DNA of 64,000 nt from Gnetum montanum (Eukaryota > Streptophyta > Gnetopsida > Gnetales > Gnetaceae): the NCBI GenBank assembly GCA_015680685.1, contig MNCI01002011.1:970471-1034470 (forward strand), given 5' to 3'. A program made the position numbers and the translations under genes. The notes beneath the pieces were generated by a model. That model was not told where the DNA came from. It did no database searches and was given only the letters and a program-made list of their open reading frames with translations. The number at the start of each line of letters is the position of its first letter. Positions within the stretch are counted from its first letter, which is position 1. Positions 33,290-43,599 of this stretch are shown piece after piece.

Positions 33290-34075
33290 CAAATTATCTT
33301 AGTGGTTTGTTGATCTTGAGGATTTTTGGGAGATTTTTTGTAGCAAAATTTTTTTTGACAAGGAATGATTTGAAGATGAAAATTACTAATGTCTCTCAAA
33401 CTGTAGAGACTATGAAGAATTTTGAAGCTTTTAATTTTCTTTCACTTGATGATTTATATGAATCCCTCTCAAAAGATATCACTTCATAGTACATATTTCT
33501 ACAAATTATTGGATTTGTATACCTAAATAAGGATTTTACACTAGTGATATAGGCTTTCCTTAAATCCTATGGAATTAATGTTTTGCATGACCACTATTTT
33601 TCTTTTTCTTTTTTGCTTGTCAAATTGGAAAATTCTAAAATAGTTAAGAAATCATTAGATCTTAAAGTTTTATGGATCATCATAATACTTTTATTTCTCA
33701 AAAATGAAAAGTGGATTTTGATCCATATTCTTTTGATTATTCTAAAATTCATTGCTACATGGATTCAAAAAATATTCCTCTTATTTTTTGAAGTGTTCAA
33801 AGTAAAATTATTAGCGACATTAGGATAATTCTAAAGCCATATTCAAAAACACTACTAGATGTTGTGCAACACACTTTTTTTTTGTAGAGATTGATTTACA
33901 CCAAAAGAAAACAATGTTAAAAATTAAGGTAGATTTAAATGTTTTTCCTATAAAATTACTTAGTATAATTTATGAGGATGTTGCATCTATTATCATCATG
34001 AAAGCCATGTTATTGGAATCTATTCTATTCTCAATAGAAAAGTGGTTTGTGAGAAATAGAAACAACAATTTTTCA
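33290..34075 (+). pseudogene. L1 ORF1 (DUF4283-like) remnant
   Basis: A frame with DLKMKITNVSQTVETMKNF and FNFLSLDDLYESLSKD is followed by a region resembling plant LINE ORF1: KFIATWIQ then, in another frame, IPLIFWSVQSKII, and MLKIKVDLNVFPIKLLSI, the strand before the usual zinc knuckle. The knuckle itself is not legible. The gap at 34,079 ends this part. Confidence 0.5.
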
Positions 34076-34078
34076 AAA

Positions 34079-34107
34079 NNNNNNNNNNNNNNNNNNNNNN
34101 NNNNNNN
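34079..34107. other. assembly gap (29 N)
   Basis: Run of unresolved bases inside the L1 element, between ORF1 and endonuclease. Confidence 1.
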
Positions 34108-34189
34108 CTACTTCTACTACTATTCTAAATGTCTTTTTTTTATTGAATAATGCTTTTTTACATATTAATGACATGTATTATGAGACAAA

Positions 34190-34900
34190 TGATGAGCTTG
34201 AAAAATCCAGGATGGGGATCTCCTCCTCTACATCTTAATGTTAGTTTTATCATAGAATGTTTGGGGGGCCTTTTTGATAGGTGCCAAGCAAAGATTGTCG
34301 AGGAGTACATTTTAAACTAGTATTTATCTCCATATTTTCTTTTCTTGCAAGAAGTTAAGATTTCAACTTATTATATTAGTTTTATTGGTAAATGCATTTT
34401 TAAAAAATTGCATTATTATTATTTTTTTGCTACTCATAAAGTTAATAAAGGAGGTGTTGCTATTCTTCTTAATAAAAATTACACTAGAAAATTTTTAAAT
34501 TCTAGTTTTAACAATCTTAGAAGAGTTATTTAGATTATTTGTCATACTAAAAAAGATGACTTTGGACTCTATAATATATATGCTCCTAGTAATTTGAAAG
34601 ATCAATAAGAGGTTTGGAAATGTCTTCTATCTTTGCCTAAAGTTCCTTAGATTATTATAGGTAATTTCCATATGGCTAAAAGTCATTTAGATAAACTTGG
34701 TGGTCTTCCTCCTAATATGTCTTCTCAAGAAAAAAAAAGTTTGGTGTAATTTTAAAGAAAAATAATTTTTTATGTTAGCTCTTTATTCTCATCTCATTTA
34801 AATGAGAAGAATTATACTTGGTATAATTGTCAATAAAGAAATACTAGAATTTATTGTTTACTTGATAGATTTATGTCTCTAATGTTTCCTTTTGGAAGCC
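34190..34900 (+). pseudogene. L1 APE-type endonuclease remnant
   Basis: Legible blocks in order: FFLCQE-type FLFLQEVKISTYYISF with the catalytic Glu of 'LQE'; HKVNKGGVAILLNKNYTRKF; KKDDFGLYNIYAPSNLKDQ; PKVP then IIIGNFHMAKSHLDKLGG (the usual G-D-F-N has become G-N-F-H); YTWYNCQ then TRIYCLLDRFM. This is the APE fold order of plant L1 ORF2. At least the GDFN Asp/Asn pair is lost, so it is inactive. Confidence 0.72.
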
Positions 34901-35549
34901 TACAAGGAAAGTAAAAGTGCATACAAATGCTACTTTGTCAAATCATTTTTCTATTAAAAGCATGAGCTTTTTCATAAGAATGCTAATATGTTCATAAGAT
35001 CCAGTGAAAAAAATATTTTTAAGTCTTTATGAAATGCAAAAAAGAAGCCTACTAATGATATTGGTTGGATTGATTGGTTGCAATGAACTACTTGTAGAGT
35101 TAAAATTTATGCTAGTTGATTTGGAAAACAATTTGTCAAGCGTACATACCAAGTTGAAGAAGATCTTGCAAAATCTATAAACCAAATAAAAATTCTTTTA
35201 GATGAAAATCCCTTGATTTTGAAACTTAAAATGCCTTGGCTAAAGCACACTATGCTAAATAATGTTGGGATACTTTTGAAGCTAAAAGAGCTCTCACTAA
35301 AATTCATATGAATTGGCCAAAGATTGAAGATGTACCTTGCAAGAAATTTTTTAAATTTCAAAAAGAAAGGGACAAGTACCTAAACTAGAATCACTGTATA
35401 TAAATAATTCCATCATTAAAGATCCTAATAATATTAATAATTTTTTAACAAATCATTTTTCTTCTATTTTTTCATTTGAAGGTTTTAGCAAGGAATCATT
35501 CTAGGCATCTAGTACACATATTCTTCATCTTATAATAAAAGTACATTGA

Positions 35550-36660
35550 AGTATTCTAGTACAAATTACAATGGAAGAAATCAAAGTAGTGGTCCTTAGT
35601 TTAAGAGATGGTAAAGCTCCAAGTTTTGATGGTTTTCCTATTAAATTTTTTTAAGAAGCATTAAAACATTATTAGAGATGATCTCTTTCATGTTTTTTAA
35701 GAAGTTACTAAAACTGTTTCTCTTAGTAAAAATATTAATAAAGGTGATTTGTCTTTTTTCTAAGAATGAAGTTCTTCAACATATTGGTAATTGGAGGCCT
35801 ATTACTCTTCTTAATGATACTTATAAAATTCTAACTAAATGCATAGCTTGTCAAATTCAAAAGGTTATTAAAGATATCATTAGACTTGAGTGAACTGGTT
35901 TTGTTAAAGGTAGACATATCTTAAATAATGTTATTGTAGCTTCGAAGGAAATGTAATGGGCTTCTGATATTAACCAAAACATTGCTTTTATTAAGTTAGA
36001 TTATGTCAAAGCTTATGATAGGATTGAATGGAATTTCACTATTTCTTATCTCTATAAACTAGGATTTAATGATTATTTTATTTGACTTGTCTATACCATG
36101 CTCACTAATGCTAATACTCAAGTTGCTACTAATTTTGGATTAAGCTTCTCCTTTTTTCTTCAATGATCAATTCATAAAAATTGTCCTTTATCTCTCTATC
36201 TTTTTATTATTGCTACATATTTTCTTTTGATATTATTTGCATTATGATCTACACAGAAATTTCATTAAGGTAATTTCAATTAATGATCAAAATACACAAT
36301 TCCGTAATATGCACTTTGCAAATGATTCTTTTTTTATCAATAATTCTCTGCAACATATCAATAATTTTTTAGCTATAATGAAGAATTATTATAGGTCATC
36401 TAGCTCTTAGATCAATTGGCAAAAATCTATTATTTATTGTAATGGAAATATTGATGAGTGTGTTCCTCTTAAGCCTTGGAAAATCTTAAAAAAAGATTTC
36501 GTCTTTAAAATTTTAGGAATACCTTTTCCTTTTAAGCCTAATATTACTATTTTGTAAAATTATGTGGTCGATAAAATTGAAAGGAAGCTTAATAAATGGA
36601 AAGAAATAAAAGCTCACCCTTGTTGGCAAAGTTTTAGTTATTAAGCTAATGCATCAATCA
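35550..36660 (+). pseudogene. L1 reverse transcriptase remnant
   Basis: ITMEEIKVVVLSLRDGKAPS then FDGFPIKFF (the P-G-P-D-G-F block); GNWRPITLLNDTYKILTKCI; TGFVKGRHILNNVIVASKEM; IKLDYVKAYDRIEWNF (first catalytic Asp present as KLD); and NMHFANDSFFINN where the catalytic A-D-D has become A-N-D. Then KILGIPFPFK and KLNKWKEIKAHPCWQS. Many in-frame stops. Order and spacing fit L1 ORF2. Confidence 0.8.
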
Positions 36661-37369
36661 ACTCATGTTTACTACTCTAGTTGTTGGGCTCCTTCTAAAA
36701 CTTATTATAAGAGAATTGATCATATTATCCATTGGTTTCTTTAGTTTGTTAAGTAACATAGAAGAGGTTTTTCTAGAGTTTCTTCAAATATTTGCACTAG
36801 TAGCAAGAAAGATGGAGGACTTAGTCTCATTAATTATTATAGCTATGGTATTTCTCTTGTAGAAAATGGATTGCAAAGTGCATTAATAGAGATGATATTT
36901 GGATTCTTTTTTTAAGAAATAGACTTATGTAAGAAAAACCTAAGAATGATAATAGTCGGTGGCTTCTTTTTCATGTAAGAGCTTGAGCTACTAATGCATC
37001 TAGATTATGTATCACTTGAAGTAGATTTGGTATCACTGCAGCATACATGATAGATGGATTACTTGGAATGGAGCTTCTAGCCTCTATAGTTTGAATAAAA
37101 AGAGGAAAAAGAATTTTGAAAAATTAATTTCTAATCTTGAATATCTATTTAAAGCTAACAACAATTTGCATTAAGCTTTTTTGGATATTTTTTGAAAGGA
37201 TGGCATATATGTTTTTCCTTTTAATTTGAAAGTTTCTTATGATATTATAACAAAGAATGATTTTATTCATAACAAATTTAATAAGGCCTAGAAAATGCAA
37301 TTATCATCACACTTTTAGATGAGGGAAATGAAAGATATTTTAAGAGCTACATTTTGTAAAATTTGTATT

Positions 37370-37530
37370 TTGTTATGATGTCTTATTCATCAAGGTCTTA
37401 CTTGTCTTAAACATATGAGAAAATTTTCTCCTCGATGTCCTCTTTGTAGTAGTCTAGACTTATTTTCTTATGTTCTTTTTTTGAGTATTCTGTTGCTCAA
37501 CATGCTTAGAAATGGACATCCAGAATTTGC
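37370..37530 (+). pseudogene. L1 RT-associated zinc-binding domain remnant
   Basis: Frame with CLIHQGLTCLKHMRKFSPRC then PLCSSLDLFSYVLFL. C-x2-C is kept, the following H and C are lost. It is equivalent to the intact copy at 7,233-7,716. Confidence 0.65.
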
Positions 37531-37849
37531 AACAACTTTTAATTAAAGCATCAATGAAGTTAGTCTTGGCGCTTATCTTGCTTTGTCTACTTCATTTCTT
37601 TATACTTCGAATTATCTTCAACCACTTGTTCTTTAATCTATTTGTAAGCTTCAATGTGCAATTATTTCCCAGCTACAAGAGCATAACTATGACCTATCTT
37701 TAAGTGCCGAATACCATATTTTCAAAGAGGTCATTTTTTAGCTAGAACTTCAAGCAAAAAAGCATTGAGTAAAAGATGAACAATTAATTTGTTTTCTACA
37801 ATATTAATTTCTTTTTGTTTTAGAGGCTCAAGGATGGATGGCTTTTAGC

Positions 37850-38165
37850 TTTTGTTGATAGAAGTTCTTTATCTTTGATTGATGTATTCTTTCTTTTCTA
37901 GAGAGAGTGTGTTTTTCTTCTCTTTACAAGAAACACTTGAGTAAGAAGTGAAAACCTGTGAGGGCTCCTTTGAATAAGGGTGAGGCTTGATCATTTTCTT
38001 ATCCCAATGGAGAGGGTTTTTAGGATTAGTTGTAAGGATGAAAACCTTAAAAAGTATCTCCAAAATTGTTTGGCTTTTTCTTTAGATTATCTATTCAATG
38101 ATCTAATGTGTTTTAAATTTTTTTAATATTATTATTCATTTTTTTGGGATTGGACACACTGCCCT
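37850..38165 (+). other. L1 3' UTR
   Basis: Similar block order to 6,540-6,815, ending TTTTTTTGGGATTGGACACA followed by a CCCTCCCCC-type tract. It defines the LINE 3' end. Confidence 0.7.
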
Positions 38166-38169
38166 CCCC

Positions 38170-39010
38170 CTTCCCTCCCCTCAATTCAAAGGTGTCACTT
38201 TATTAAAATTAAGAAATCAATGAAAATATCTAAGATTTGTATCCACGCTTATCTAACTCTTAATGAAAGTTAATGCCATACAAAATTTATATAGCTTGAC
38301 CTCATGTAAGAAGGATACAGGAAACGGTAAACACGACACAAGCTCGCATTAAGCACTTTTTACATCGTAGTGGAGAAGAAATTCATCAACTTAACAAACG
38401 TGTTTGATGCGATACCCAAAGAACAAGAGCTCCGGATAGACGATGGACTCAAGGTGTGTCAAAAAAGATTTCGAGTTCAGTTTTAAAAAGGCTCAGTGCA
38501 ACTTATTCTGGAAAGGCTAGAACCTTAGCTTCTGTGGAAAACCTCATAACATTATTAACGCGGCTCTTCGAACGTAATAAAACTTCCGTTTCAATTTCAG
38601 TCGTACTCTTACCTTCTTCGAACCATTCTTGTTTAGCTCATTGATTTAGCTAACCGTCCAATTTTTACAAGCAAATATATATACAAATTAATTGCAAGGA
38701 AGATGCGCCGTACTTGTTTGTAAGCAGATGCGTTCCTGGGGAATGTTAATTTTCTTACAGAACATATTTATCGCGTAGTAACTGGTAGACTCCGGATCAA
38801 AGTACAGAAAGAAAGTTGAGTTGCGGATATTTCTGGGATGTCTGAATCATGAGGCTGGATAACATGGGTAGTCACCGCAATTTAAAGTAATTGTAAGGAG
38901 GATGTGCAGGAATGTGAAAGAGTCCCACAAAGATAACAAAATGCTGCTTTATGGTTGCCTTTCATTCTCCTCCACAACCATTGATCTGGTTTCCTCATTG
39001 TCTTACCATC
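38170..39010 (-). other. non-repetitive sequence, possible 3' UTR or last exon
   Basis: Higher complexity than the surroundings and no TE motif. On minus an acceptor-like AATGTTGCAG ends at 39,011, followed by GATGGTAAG. Joined in phase to the exon at 39,270-39,558 it would give Gly-Trp-stop. Read in another phase it is open for 42 codons (MRKPDQWLWRRMKGNHKAAF...). I cannot decide between these. Confidence 0.3.
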
Positions 39011-39269
39011 CTGCAACATTTAAACACACATAATCAACAGAGCTTTGACTCAATAAAGCACTGATTCAAGAGAGGTGGTGGAACCAAAATAATTTGAATA
39101 CAACTACATCGTTAGACATATTACCCACTAATAACGAAGTGTTACGAAGAGTTTTAACTTGGTAACCAAAAAAACTGGTTTGATTCAACTGGCTATCCAA
39201 AGATTTGCTTTACTAACCTTCTTGTTAACTAAAGAAAATAACATAGAATCTTTCATTTCAGTTATTTAC

Positions 39270-39558
39270 CGGGCAAAAAGGGAGTATTTCCTTGTATGGA
39301 GCACATGCTATAATCTTGTAACAAATACTCCAGAAGCTGAACACTGGGGTTTGCCTGTGCATCAGTAGCAAAGGTTTTCAATTCATACAAAAGCTTTGCT
39401 AAAGACCACACTACCCCTCCTGCAGACGCACGCTTATTTGCTTTTCGTTCGATTTTCTCCCGATTTTTCGTAGCCGTACCCACAGACAGTTTGCCTGCTC
39501 TAAGATGATGAGTGGTAGGAACATCTCCCAAAATAAGGAATTTGACAAAGTCTGCTGT
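39270..39558 (-). CDS. candidate host exon, 96 codons, unknown protein
   Basis: On minus, acceptor AATCAG at 39,559-39,564 and donor CCCG|GTAAAT at 39,270. The open frame starts TADFVKFLILGDVPTTHHLR and includes AGKLSVGTATKNREKIERKA, NKRASAGGVVWSLAKLLYEL and FATDAQANPSVQLLEYLL: basic, Ala/Lys-rich, likely helical, with none of the AT-driven composition of nearby spurious frames. It joins in phase 0 to the exon at 39,796-39,871. I do not recognise the family. It could be a real gene, or a gene fragment. Confidence 0.55.
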
Positions 39559-39795
39559 CTGATTTACCAAAATTATTCAGAGAATTTAGAAAATTATAAT
39601 TGCTCTGCAATTAGGACTGCAGAAAGGATAAACTAAAACAGCAAACATTTTTGTTTAATTCAATATCAAGACTTCCTATTTGGTTCCAGAAATATCATAA
39701 AAAGAGATGCCAATCCGCTGGATTCTCTGTGCTTCAGAAACAAACAAATGAATCACCATCATGCTATGAGATATTACGGAGATTTAGTCACAAAC

Positions 39796-39871
39796 CTTTG
39801 CCAAGTCCAAACTAATGGGCCGTTCTCCGCCTCCAAAGATGTTCACTAAGCATCTATCCTCCATCCAAAAC
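39796..39871 (-). CDS. candidate host exon, 25 codons
   Basis: On minus, flanked by acceptor TGTAG (39,872-39,876) and donor GCAAAG|GTTTGTG. It encodes FWMEDRCLVNIFGGGERPIS then LDLAK after a one-base split codon. The phase (2 in, 0 out) fits both neighbouring candidate exons. A Gly-Gly-Gly-Glu-Arg-Pro turn followed by a short helix is visible. Function unknown. Confidence 0.55.
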
Positions 39872-40121
39872 CTACAGTACAACCACTTCCTCATATTTAT
39901 AAAATAAAAAAAATTCTCGCCGAACACTGGTTACCGAATCCAAATGTTTAGCCATGCGAACACACACAAGATGTTGAATATTTATCCTGTTCTTCCCACG
40001 GTATCATTGCGATTCCAAATGTGCAGAGGAAGTTAGATAGAAAAGAAAAGAATAGAGACAGGTGGCCCCTGCTTGTTTTGGAGTAAAGGGAAAAGTGAAA
40101 TTCTTTCATGAATGCTTGTAC

Positions 40122-40153
40122 CGCTCTGAAGATTCCTGTTCGAGGCTGACGAA
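40122..40153 (-). CDS. candidate host exon, 32 bp
   Basis: On minus, acceptor CTTACAG (40,154-40,160) and donor GAGCG|GTACAAG. It encodes FVSLEQESSE and two bases of the next codon, which completes as Arg with the first base of the 39,796-39,871 exon. Very short, so support rests on phase agreement with its neighbour. Confidence 0.42.
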
Positions 40154-40160
40154 CTGTAAG

Positions 40161-42482
40161 AGTTTTATTTCATCGCCGGTGTACATAAATTTGCTGGGAG
40201 TACTAATAAAAAAGAGCTAATGGATAGGACCATGTTGCTTGTAAAAAGCAGTCAATGAAGCATAGCAACTTTGCCAGATATGCACAAACCTCTTTGTCTC
40301 GTTAGTGACAGCACTAACAGTGCTTTAATCATTCCCTCGTACGACCCAAAAATATAGCCTATCTTTCTCAGCTACATGACTGGAATCTTAGCTTGAAATA
40401 AAGCTCAAAGTGTCCGGTTATTTGAGTAAATTATTTAAAATAAATAATCCAGTGGTAAACCCTTTTGTGAAGAAAATAAAGGTTTCCCGTTCAAATTCAT
40501 TTTTTACCGAAAGTAAGTTTGTTGCATCCGGCAGTGGTTAGCTATTTTATTAAATCTACATTTATTTTCCATGTAAGATAAATTTATTGTTGAATCTTTT
40601 TGGTCCATGAATGTGATAAAATCTTCCATTTCAATTCAAATATTAGGCAACAATAAAACAAACCTGTCTAATACTTGAAGGAGTCATCAGACTGAAAAGT
40701 TTTAACCATTTAAGGAACCCTTTCCTGAAACCTGTTACCTGATACAGCTTCAAGAGAGAAAAGTTCTTCGCATATAATACCAAACTAAATAAACAAAATA
40801 ATTTTTTGAATATGACCCTTATCTTCTAAATATTGTTTATGGTGATTTTGGCAATGATATTATATGCATAATTTGAGTTTTAAAGACACGGAACGAAAAA
40901 TTATATCATTTTAACCTTATCCTAACAAAATGTGGATGTTGACATACATGCAAAAAGACATCTTCTTACATGGCATTAGGTTGCCCGACCCAAACAAACA
41001 GAATGGCAACACAAGCGTTACACCCTTCCACCTCATTATCACAAAATGAATTTTCTAGATTGTCCTCCATTGGGTTTTACCTCACGCATCCCCACTGTCA
41101 TAGTATTGCATCCTCACCGTGAAATATTCCTCCCCATGATACCACAGAACCACCAGTCACTCCTGGTTCTTGACTTAACTCTCCTGGTTCTTGACTTAAC
41201 TCTCCTGGTTCTTGACTTAACTCACACTTTCATGGCACAATATCTCTTCAAACCCCACATCCAACATGGATAAAGCTATCCTTATACATCCCTTTCACCG
41301 ATGTTAGGTAGTCACTTGACATGTTGCATATGTCACCCCTTCAATGGTCCCAAGCCTCTTGGATAGCAAATTTCTGGGTAGCAAATTTCTGGGAACCCTT
41401 CTTGTAGGACCTTGATAGAACTTATTGTGAATTCTGGCCGTATTTCCTACCATTGCTCTTGTCGTTCACACTTCATCAAGTTTTCTTACTCTTATACTCC
41501 TAGCACCAAAGCCACATTGTTTCCCACATTGTTTCCTCACTTCGCTTAGGCAACTCCTACACCTAGCCAACTACCACTTCGGAGGTGTCACACCCCACAA
41601 TTAACCATAACTAAAATTATAAAATTACTTAAGGTACATGATTAAATTCCTTGGAAATCCATATAATTCATATGAAAACTTAAATCCAAAATTGCTTTAT
41701 AGGAAAACCTTCCTGCACTAACTATGAAGCTTTATGATTCAATAATCATATGTGAACAAACCGTAAAATATAAATCACTTAACCAATCCATGTAATGTTA
41801 TTCCAATATCTTAAATACAAATCCTTAATGTATAAGTTACAAGAGGTATATGAGTTAACCATAAGGATTATTTTACAATCCCATAACATGGCTTAAAAAA
41901 CACGATATTACTCAAATCTTTTATTGGCAAAGCTTCTTATTCACCAAAGCTCCTATAGCACACTCTACTCTAGCATTTGTAACATCACCAAGGAATTCCA
42001 ACTAAGCCTCCTAAGATCTACATGAAACACATGCAAAAAGGATCAAAACACCTTCATAGTGGAGAAAACCACCTTGGTACCACTTGGAACGAGTTAGAAG
42101 ATAGAGCCCACATTGCAAAACACACTCTTAGAACCAATAGCAATTACTGATTATCCAAAACATTAATCAAATTAAAAGCATTAACTTATTTATTAATCAA
42201 ATCGTTAACAATTATTGTTAATGCATTAATTAATCACTTAGCATAGTTAGTTCTACCCATGCTATTACTATGAGGTTTCCATTATTAAACTTTAAAATAA
42301 CGACAAAGTTAATACTAACTTCACTAGCCCTCATGTATGACAATATCCAATTGTTGGATTATGTTAAGGCTAGTGTCAACTCTATAGCTACCCTAGGCCC
42401 TAGTATTTTGAAATGTTGACTATACCATACATATACAAAATGTCTACTAGAAACTATTCTAGAAGCCACCCCTCACACAAGA
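40161..42482. other. intergenic, no gene recognised
   Basis: Upstream side (minus) of the candidate exons, then AT-rich sequence. On minus near 40,290-40,330 there is an open stretch (MIKALLVLSLTRQR) ending at a donor-like AGAG|GTTTGTG, but its phase does not match the 40,122-40,153 exon. A 21-bp x 3 tandem repeat lies at 41,161. 41,580-42,480 is AT-rich and unassigned. Confidence 0.5.
41161..41223. repeat. 21-bp tandem repeat, three exact copies
   Basis: TCCTGGTTCTTGACTTAACTC at 41,161, 41,182 and 41,203, identical. It is read through by a 75-codon frame as TLLVLDL repeats; no evidence that this is a protein. Confidence 0.97.
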
Positions 42483-43370
42483 TGATGTTGACATCATAGC
42501 AAAATTACATAGTGATGAAGTGTATGTTGTTGAGCTGCATTAACGCGACCCTGTCAATGGGATCCTGTCAACATAGGCTTTGCTATGTTGATGGGTACCT
42601 GTTGACGTGGCATCCTATCATCGCCTATAAATGTGTGCTTACCTGCTACATTTATGATAATTCTTCTATTAGTTGTAGGAAGCTCTTGCAATTTTTTTTT
42701 TCTCAAGACATAAAAATATTTACTGATTTCCTATAGTAGGAGTCAAAGAAGTGTACGAATCTTTATTCAAGCACTAATGTACTTGAGCACTTTAGTGTGA
42801 ACAACAATAAAAATGAGCTTTTCTAATCAAACCTTGTAGCACTTGGAATAGATTAATGTTTCCCTTATGAATTTGTTATTCATGCACTTTACTTTAATGA
42901 AATTTAATTAAGTAATTAATATCGATTAAATAATGAACATAAGTACAACCACTCCGAGCATACATTACGCTTGGTAATCCTAGTAGCACCTAATGCTTGG
43001 TAACCCAGTAACATTGCAACATGTTCAAGATGTGTATGGAAGATGGGAATGGATGCTTATGTTAGGATTAGTTAAGTGTTATTTAGTTATTAGATTAATT
43101 ATATTAATTAAATATTAAATTTACTTTATTTCCAGCACTTAGGCAAATCTAGTGAAAAGGATAAAATGATAAAAATCATGTGCCTAAGTGACACTTAACC
43201 ATATCTTTGCATTTCACAAGTGAAACTGGGAAGAGAATGATCACATCCTTGATATGCACTTCCTAGAGCTAGTGTACTAGGAGAGCTAAAGTCTATGAAA
43301 TTCAACCAAATCACTTAGTGAATGCTAGTGATTCATGTGGTTGGGAGTAGGGACTACTCACTACTCATCA
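42483..43370 (+). repeat. 5' LTR of element 3 (888 bp)
   Basis: Starts TGATGTTGACATCATAG, ends CTACTCATCA. The downstream half aligns with element 2 LTRs (CTTTATTCAAGCA, CTTGGTAATCCTAGTA, TGGTTGAG-type block). U3 is different: instead of GATATC units it has CTGTCAACATAGGC / CTATGTTGATG / CTGTTGACG, including the inverted repeat CAACATAG-CTATGTTG. TATA at 42,626-42,632. Confidence 0.78.
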
Positions 43371-43371
43371 T

Positions 43372-43389
43372 TAGCACCATTACCAAGGA
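43372..43389 (+). promoter_or_regulatory. decayed tRNA-Asp primer-binding site
   Basis: TAGCACCATTACCAAGGA differs from the element 2 site by four G-to-A changes at aligned positions, the pattern left by deamination of methylated C on the other strand. Confidence 0.75.
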
Positions 43390-43599
43390 CTTTAGTTAGC
43401 TACATGTGTTATCTAGGAAGTGAAATTATTTATAGATTTTGTAATGAGCCTTAAAGTTGCAATCATTCAAAGTAATAATAATAGTGAAAGCACACTAATT
43501 TTCTCTTTAAACTAAAATGGCTTCTTTCCACAGGGTTGATTCTCTATTGTTGTTCAACATACATCCAATCAACAAAGGCATAGGAGCTCAAATCAACCA

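Larger units (their letters stand above)
33290..38165 (+). mobile_element. decayed plant L1-type LINE
   Basis: Domains in canonical order on plus: ORF1 with a DUF4283-like region, APE endonuclease, reverse transcriptase, RT-associated zinc-binding domain, and a 3' UTR that matches the truncated copy at 6,540-6,815. All domains are broken by stops and frameshifts. An assembly gap of 29 N lies at 34,079-34,107. The element ends TTTTTTTGGGATTGGACACA and C-rich sequence with no poly(A). TSD not found. Confidence 0.8.

Noticed and set aside
38456-38644. 62-codon plus-strand frame (SKKISSSVLKRLSATYSGKA)
   Set aside because: No splice or promoter context, and it lies opposite the probable 3' side of the candidate minus-strand gene; too short to support alone.
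41046-41273. 75-codon plus-strand frame with repeated TLLVLDL
   Set aside because: Produced by the 21-bp exact tandem repeat; no further coding evidence.
41587-42480. Possible solo LTR beginning TGTCACACCCC
   Set aside because: No matching end, target-site duplication or second copy in the window.
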